From JBHELG01 sp046263195 (lineage in GTDB: Bacteria; Actinomycetota; Nitriliruptoria; Nitriliruptorales; JAHWKO01): a stretch of 9,177 bases of DNA. The position numbers and the translations under genes are program-made. Shown here piece by piece: positions 6,181-9,177 of this stretch (its first letter is position 1; each line of letters starts with the position of its first letter). The notes beneath the pieces were generated by a model that was given only the letters and a program-made list of their open reading frames with translations, did no database searches and was not told the DNA's origin. The DNA lies in assembly GCA_046263195.1 (NCBI GenBank), contig JBHELG010000126.1, positions 1-9,177 on the forward strand, in the 5' to 3' direction.

Positions 6181-7485
6181 TCACTGCGGTCCATCGCCGG
6201 CCCTGGCGACCTCGACCGCAGCTTCTCGAGCCGCCTCGACGACCCGGTCGACGACGCCCCCATCGTGGGCCAGCGAGGGGAAGAGCACCTCATACCCTGA
6301 GGGTGGCAGGTAGACACCGCGCATGAGCATCGCATGGAAGAAGCGAGCATAGGCAGCGTGATCTGCTCGCCGTGCCCCCTCATAGTCGAGAGCTTCGTCG
6401 ACGTCGAAGAACATTCCGGTCAAGGTGCCCAGGTGGGGCACGAGGGTACGGAGTCCTGCGTCGGCGAACGCGGCCCGTAGCCCCGCGACCAGCGCGCTCG
6501 TCACCTCGCGCAGGCGATCGAAGGAGCCGTCGTCGAGCAGCCGCAGCTGGGCCAGGCCCGCGGCGACCGCGACGGGGTTCCCCGACAGAGTGCCGGCCTG
6601 ATAGACGGGCCCCCCCGGCGCCAGGCACCCCATCACGTCGGCGCGGCCGCCGAAGGCGGCGAGGGGGAACCCCCCTCCGATGGCCTTTCCCAGCACGGTC
6701 AGGTCGGGGATCACGTCGAGAGTCCCCTGCGCTCCGCCGCGCCCGAGCCGAAAACCGGTGATGACCTCGTCGAAGACGACGAGAGCACCGACTCGGTGGG
6801 CACGTTCGACCAGCGCCTCCAGGAAACCGGTGCTAGGCGGGATGAGCCCCATGTTCGCGGCGACGGGCTCGCAGATGATCGCCGCGAGGTCATCGCCGTG
6901 GCGCTCGAGAAGCTCGTCAACCGCCTCGAGATCGTTCCAGGGAGCCAGCAGGGTGTCCTCAACTGCACCTGCGGTGACGCCCGGCGATCCGGGTATCCCG
7001 AATGTGGCGACACCCGATCCGGCCGCCGCAAGCAGCGCGTCGCTGTGTCCGTGGTAATGGCCCGTGAACTTCAGGATCCGATTGCGGCTGGTTACCCCTC
7101 GGGCGAGTCGCACCGCGCTCATTGCGGCCTCCGTCCCCGAGGAGACGAGCCGAACCTGGTCGAGAGCGGGAACGGCGTTCACGAGCTCCTCGGCGAGCTC
7201 GACCTCACGGCGGGTGGGGGCTCCGAAGGTGGAGCCCGCGTGGAGTGCGGTTTCAGCGGCGGTTACGACTGCGGGGTGGGCGTGACCGAGGATCAGCGGG
7301 CCCCATGACTGCACGAGGTCCACGTAACGGTTGCCGTCCTCGTCCCAGAGGTGGGCCCCCTCTCCGCGCACGAAGAAGCGGGGCGTGCCACCGACCGCTC
7401 CGAAGGCACGTACGGGCGAGTTGACGCCGCCGGGAATGACCCTGACTGCGCGCTCGTAGAGAGCGCGTGACCTCGCCTCCTCCAC
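6181..7485 (-). CDS. hemL: Glutamate-1-semialdehyde 2,1-aminomutase
   Basis: This 434-residue full-length enzyme is a fold-type I PLP protein. It converts glutamate-1-semialdehyde to 5-aminolevulinate, the second dedicated step of the C5 heme pathway, in the cytoplasm. Visible signatures are the N-terminal PGGVNSPVRAF (18-28), SSGTEA (115-120, cofactor phosphate binding), FDEVITGFR (238-246, Asp to the pyridine nitrogen), the PLP lysine K267 in VLGKAIGGGFP, and GTLSGNP (298-304). The start is a GTG 11 bp after the stop of the zinc-ribbon gene, with no strong SD. Its end abuts or overlaps the thioredoxin gene, consistent with one transcript. It would supply heme for the cytochromes encoded downstream. 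Confidence 0.97.
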   Translation of the reverse strand: MEEARSRALYERAVRVIPGGVNSPVRAFGAVGGTPRFFVRGEGAHLWDEDGNRYVDLVQSWGPLILGHAHPAVVTAAETALHAGSTFGAPTRREVELAEELVNAVPALDQVRLVSSGTEAAMSAVRLARGVTSRNRILKFTGHYHGHSDALLAAAGSGVATFGIPGSPGVTAGAVEDTLLAPWNDLEAVDELLERHGDDLAAIICEPVAANMGLIPPSTGFLEALVERAHRVGALVVFDEVITGFRLGRGGAQGTLDVIPDLTVLGKAIGGGFPLAAFGGRADVMGCLAPGGPVYQAGTLSGNPVAVAAGLAQLRLLDDGSFDRLREVTSALVAGLRAAFADAGLRTLVPHLGTLTGMFFDVDEALDYEGARRADHAAYARFFHAMLMRGVYLPPSGYEVLFPSLAHDGGVVDRVVEAAREAAVEVARAGDGPQ

Positions 7486-7496
7486 GACAGGGCAGG

Positions 7497-7796
7497 CTAG
7501 AGGATTCCGGCATCAGGAGCGGCATGGCGGCGCGGCCTCGCACTCGGCGAGCGGCCGGCGAAGCGATCAGCGGCCCACCGACTCGGGTTGTAGTTGCGGA
7601 TGCAGTCCAGGCACACGACCAACCGCTTGCCCCTGCCGGCGCCTGCCAGTTGCTCTGCCTCTACCAGTCGCATCCGTTCCAGATGTTGGAAGCGACCACA
7701 GAGAGGACAGGGCCACGGCCGGCCATCATCACTCGCCGGCGGGACAATGGCGACCGACCTGATCCAGATCCGATCGGGTTGCAACAAGGCACACAT
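7497..7796 (-). CDS. Small four-cysteine zinc-ribbon-like protein, unrecognised
   Basis: This 99-residue protein has two CxxC pairs, C30-P-L-C33 and C62-L-D-C65, set 28 residues apart. This spacing fits a zinc-ribbon or rubredoxin-like knuckle. The region around them (RPWPC to CIRNY, about 26-69) looks conserved in style, while the C-terminal tail is Arg/Ala/Pro-rich and probably disordered. The frame is open further upstream, but an AAGGAGG four bases before the ATG at 7796 strongly favours this start and supports a real gene. It ends 11 bp before hemL on the same strand. I do not recognise the family; DNA binding or a structural zinc site are possible. Codon use has more A/T-ending codons than hemL. 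Confidence 0.6.
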   Translation of the reverse strand: MCALLQPDRIWIRSVAIVPPASDDGRPWPCPLCGRFQHLERMRLVEAEQLAGAGRGKRLVVCLDCIRNYNPSRWAADRFAGRSPSARPRRHAAPDAGIL

Positions 7797-7800
7797 CTGC

Positions 7801-7807
7801 CCTCCTT
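7801..7807 (-). promoter_or_regulatory. Near-perfect Shine-Dalgarno of the zinc-ribbon gene
   Basis: AAGGAGG on the minus strand lies four bases before ATG 7796-7794. It is the strongest ribosome binding site in the window. It decides the start against the longer frame opening at 7937. Confidence 0.6.
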
Positions 7808-7909
7808 CGGGGCGCCGACACCCTTGGCCCATCTCACGCGTCAACGCTGCGTCGGTCGCGGTCCCACCAGACAGATGGCGCGACAAGGTCCCTGCAAGCC
7901 GCGGCCATT

Positions 7910-8188
7910 TCAGCAGCAGGTCGCTGAACCACAACACAAGGCCAGCAGGAGGTCGCCCACGTGTCGTTCGATCTGTTTGATGCTCTCATTCGCCTTGGTC
8001 AGAAACTCATGAATCTCGTCGTCGAGAGAGACGAGCTCGCACAGCGTCTGGCGCTGCCCCGAGCAGACGCACCACCGCTGCGCGAGCATCCTCCACCCCA
8101 CCAGATAGGTGTCTGGCTCGTCGAACAGGAACGACTGCTCGTGCAGCCTCGCACGCAGCCGGCGGACGTCCTCAACACCAGGTTTCAT
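7910..8188 (-). CDS. Small hypothetical protein, unrecognised
   Basis: This 92-residue frame is mostly charged and alpha-helical in character, with a possible amphipathic or coiled-coil stretch near 54-82. It holds seven cysteines: three at about 40-50 (two of them as WCVC) and four at the extreme C-terminus (CC, then CC). Codon use is GC-rich at third positions and reads like coding DNA, which supports a real gene. It has only a weak SD (GGGCCT ahead of the ATG) and I recognise no family. It lies 113 bp upstream of the zinc-ribbon gene on the same strand, and both may be accessory genes of one transcript. The paired terminal cysteines suggest metal or thiol chemistry, but this is speculative. 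Confidence 0.45.
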   Translation of the reverse strand: MKPGVEDVRRLRARLHEQSFLFDEPDTYLVGWRMLAQRWCVCSGQRQTLCELVSLDDEIHEFLTKANESIKQIERHVGDLLLALCCGSATCC

Positions 8189-8403
8189 AGGCCCACTGAG
8201 GTGGACGGCAGACTTGAACCGTGTTGCCTCGTGTGTACCCCCACTTTGGCCGTTCGATTTGCCGAACGCAAGTCCCGATCTGAAATGCGCCCTCCCCGGC
8301 CTTGCGAGCAGGTGGAGATCCTGACGACATGTGAGCCGAAGGAAGCGTTCGCGGGCGGAAGGGGCGGGCTAGTTCAGTTCACGCAGCACGAGGACGGCTA
8401 GCC
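8189..8403. other. Divergent intergenic region with a perfect palindromic hairpin
   Basis: This 215-bp stretch separates the minus-strand genes from the plus-strand methyltransferase gene, so it must hold promoters for both directions. The only clear structure is CGTTCG (8251-8256), a 6-nt spacer, and CGAACG (8263-8268): a perfect inverted repeat that could be an operator or a terminator-like stem. I cannot identify convincing -10/-35 elements. A GAGG at about 8389-8392 lies some 11 bases before the methyltransferase ATG. Confidence 0.35.
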
Positions 8404-9177
8404 ATGGGAAGAGAGACAGTCCGGCTCACGAAAGAGCAGGAGACGCTGCTGGCGACCCTGTACGGCCGAGCGCTCGACTGTCGTGCAGCCCAACCGATTC
8501 TCGGCGACGAGGCGGCTGTGGAGGCGCTGGGCCGGCTCGACTACGACTTCTCCAAGCTGAAGATGAGCGGGAACGACGCGGTGAGCGTCGCAATACGCGC
8601 GAAGTACCTCGACCGTATAGCCATGGAGGATCTGGCCAACCTTTCTGAGGCGAACGTGCTGCACTTGGGCTGCGGTCTGGACAGTCGCGTGCTCCGTCTC
8701 GATCCCTCGGCAAAGGTCGGGTGGTATGACGTCGACTACCCGGAGGTCATCGAACTGCGCAGACGCGTGTACGGCGAGTACGCCCACCGCAAGAGTTACC
8801 GGATGATCGGCTCGTCTGTCGTCGAGCCCGGATGGCTGGACGAGGTAGATGCGGATCGGCCTGTGGTGGTCGTGGCCGAAGGACTCGTGCAATACCTGAA
8901 CAAGGACGATCTCGTCGCCCTGCTCGAGCGCATCACCGATCGCTTTCCCACGGGCCGCATTGGGTTCGACGCCTGGAACTCGCTGGCAGCGCGGTTGGCT
9001 CCTCTTCAGCGGCAGCTGCGTGCGATCGGTGGGAAGACCGCTGGCTGGGGCATCGATGATCCACGCGAGCTCGCGCACCTGGTGCCACGACTGGGATTCG
9101 ACTCCGAGATCATCTTCACAGAAATACCCGAACTTGATCGTTTGACTTGGCCGTATCGCGTCCTGATCGGACTCATG
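8404..9177 (+). CDS. Class I SAM-dependent methyltransferase, LCM/TcmP type, partial at right edge
   Basis: The 258 codons from ATG 8404 stay open to the last base, so the C-terminus lies beyond the window. The protein shows the marks of the leucine carboxyl methyltransferase/TcmP-like O-methyltransferases. The SAM-binding loop is LHLGCGLDSR (86-95), the acidic post-I strand is DVDYP (109-113), and AEGLVQYL (158-165) lies in the later strand-helix typical of this family. Family members methylate carboxyl or hydroxyl groups of proteins or natural products; the substrate here cannot be told. It is transcribed away from all other genes in the window and has no evident link to the respiratory operon. 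An open frame on the opposite strand over the same bases is a shadow, because the motifs above are clear on this strand. Confidence 0.9.
   Translation, partial: MGRETVRLTKEQETLLATLYGRALDCRAAQPILGDEAAVEALGRLDYDFSKLKMSGNDAVSVAIRAKYLDRIAMEDLANLSEANVLHLGCGLDSRVLRLDPSAKVGWYDVDYPEVIELRRRVYGEYAHRKSYRMIGSSVVEPGWLDEVDADRPVVVVAEGLVQYLNKDDLVALLERITDRFPTGRIGFDAWNSLAARLAPLQRQLRAIGGKTAGWGIDDPRELAHLVPRLGFDSEIIFTEIPELDRLTWPYRVLIGLM

Noticed and set aside
7797..7937. Longer version of the zinc-ribbon gene starting at 7937
   Set aside because: It overlaps the 92-residue gene upstream, and its first 47 residues add no recognisable domain, whereas AAGGAGG lies directly before the ATG at 7796.
8196..8225. tRNA 3'-end-like stretch on the minus strand (GGTTCAAGTCTGCC followed by GTCCACC)
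   Set aside because: The T-arm would have only three of five pairs, no matching 5' acceptor strand or anticodon arm lies about 75 bases upstream, and no CCA or discriminator pattern fits. Probably chance.
8251..8268. LexA/SOS box
   Set aside because: The half-sites are in the order GTTC...GAAC, opposite to the GAAC...GTTC order of actinobacterial and Bacillus SOS boxes.
8398..9078. 226-codon open frame on the minus strand
   Set aside because: It is antisense to the methyltransferase, whose SAM-binding and family motifs are clear on the plus strand and whose frame is open over the whole stretch.

Overview
The window is a high-GC bacterial segment. It is dominated by a minus-strand operon for a menaquinol-type cytochrome bc (b6c-like) complex, preceded by heme-supply and redox-maturation genes. 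GC-rich codon use, GTG and TTG starts, and the style of the hemL and cytochrome genes suggest an actinomycetote (Acidimicrobiia- or Thermoleophilia-like). This placement is inference; a Chloroflexota-type lineage cannot be excluded.

Layout, left to right. Bases 1-25 hold the first eight codons of a minus-strand gene that reads like the N-terminus of an IS110-family (DEDD) transposase and runs off the left edge. Upstream of it, about 85-222 is a noncoding block of stem-loops and short direct repeats, arranged like the left-end noncoding region of IS110 elements that encodes a bridge RNA. A GC-rich inverted repeat at 238-259 probably ends the neighbouring operon.

Bases 272-5460 (all minus strand, transcribed right to left) encode: a small three-helix membrane protein, a 2[4Fe-4S] ferredoxin, cytochrome b6-like protein, a subunit-IV-like cytochrome b C-terminal half with an unusual N-terminal extension, a Tat-targeted Rieske protein, a membrane-anchored diheme cytochrome c, and a 307-residue membrane protein. 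Together these form a quinol:cytochrome c oxidoreductase. The b subunit keeps the cysteine that binds heme c_i in b6f and Bacillus-type complexes, has b6-type heme-ligand spacing, and lies next to a ferredoxin gene. That combination raises the possibility of ferredoxin-linked electron input.

Bases 5544-7485 carry a TlpA/ResA-type thioredoxin and hemL (glutamate-1-semialdehyde aminomutase), also on the minus strand. They fit cytochrome c maturation and heme synthesis for the same respiratory chain. Upstream of hemL are two small unrecognised genes: a four-cysteine zinc-ribbon-like protein with a near-perfect Shine-Dalgarno (7497-7796) and a 92-residue protein (7910-8188). A divergent 215-bp intergenic region then leads to a plus-strand class I SAM-dependent methyltransferase of the leucine carboxyl methyltransferase/TcmP type, which is open at the right edge.
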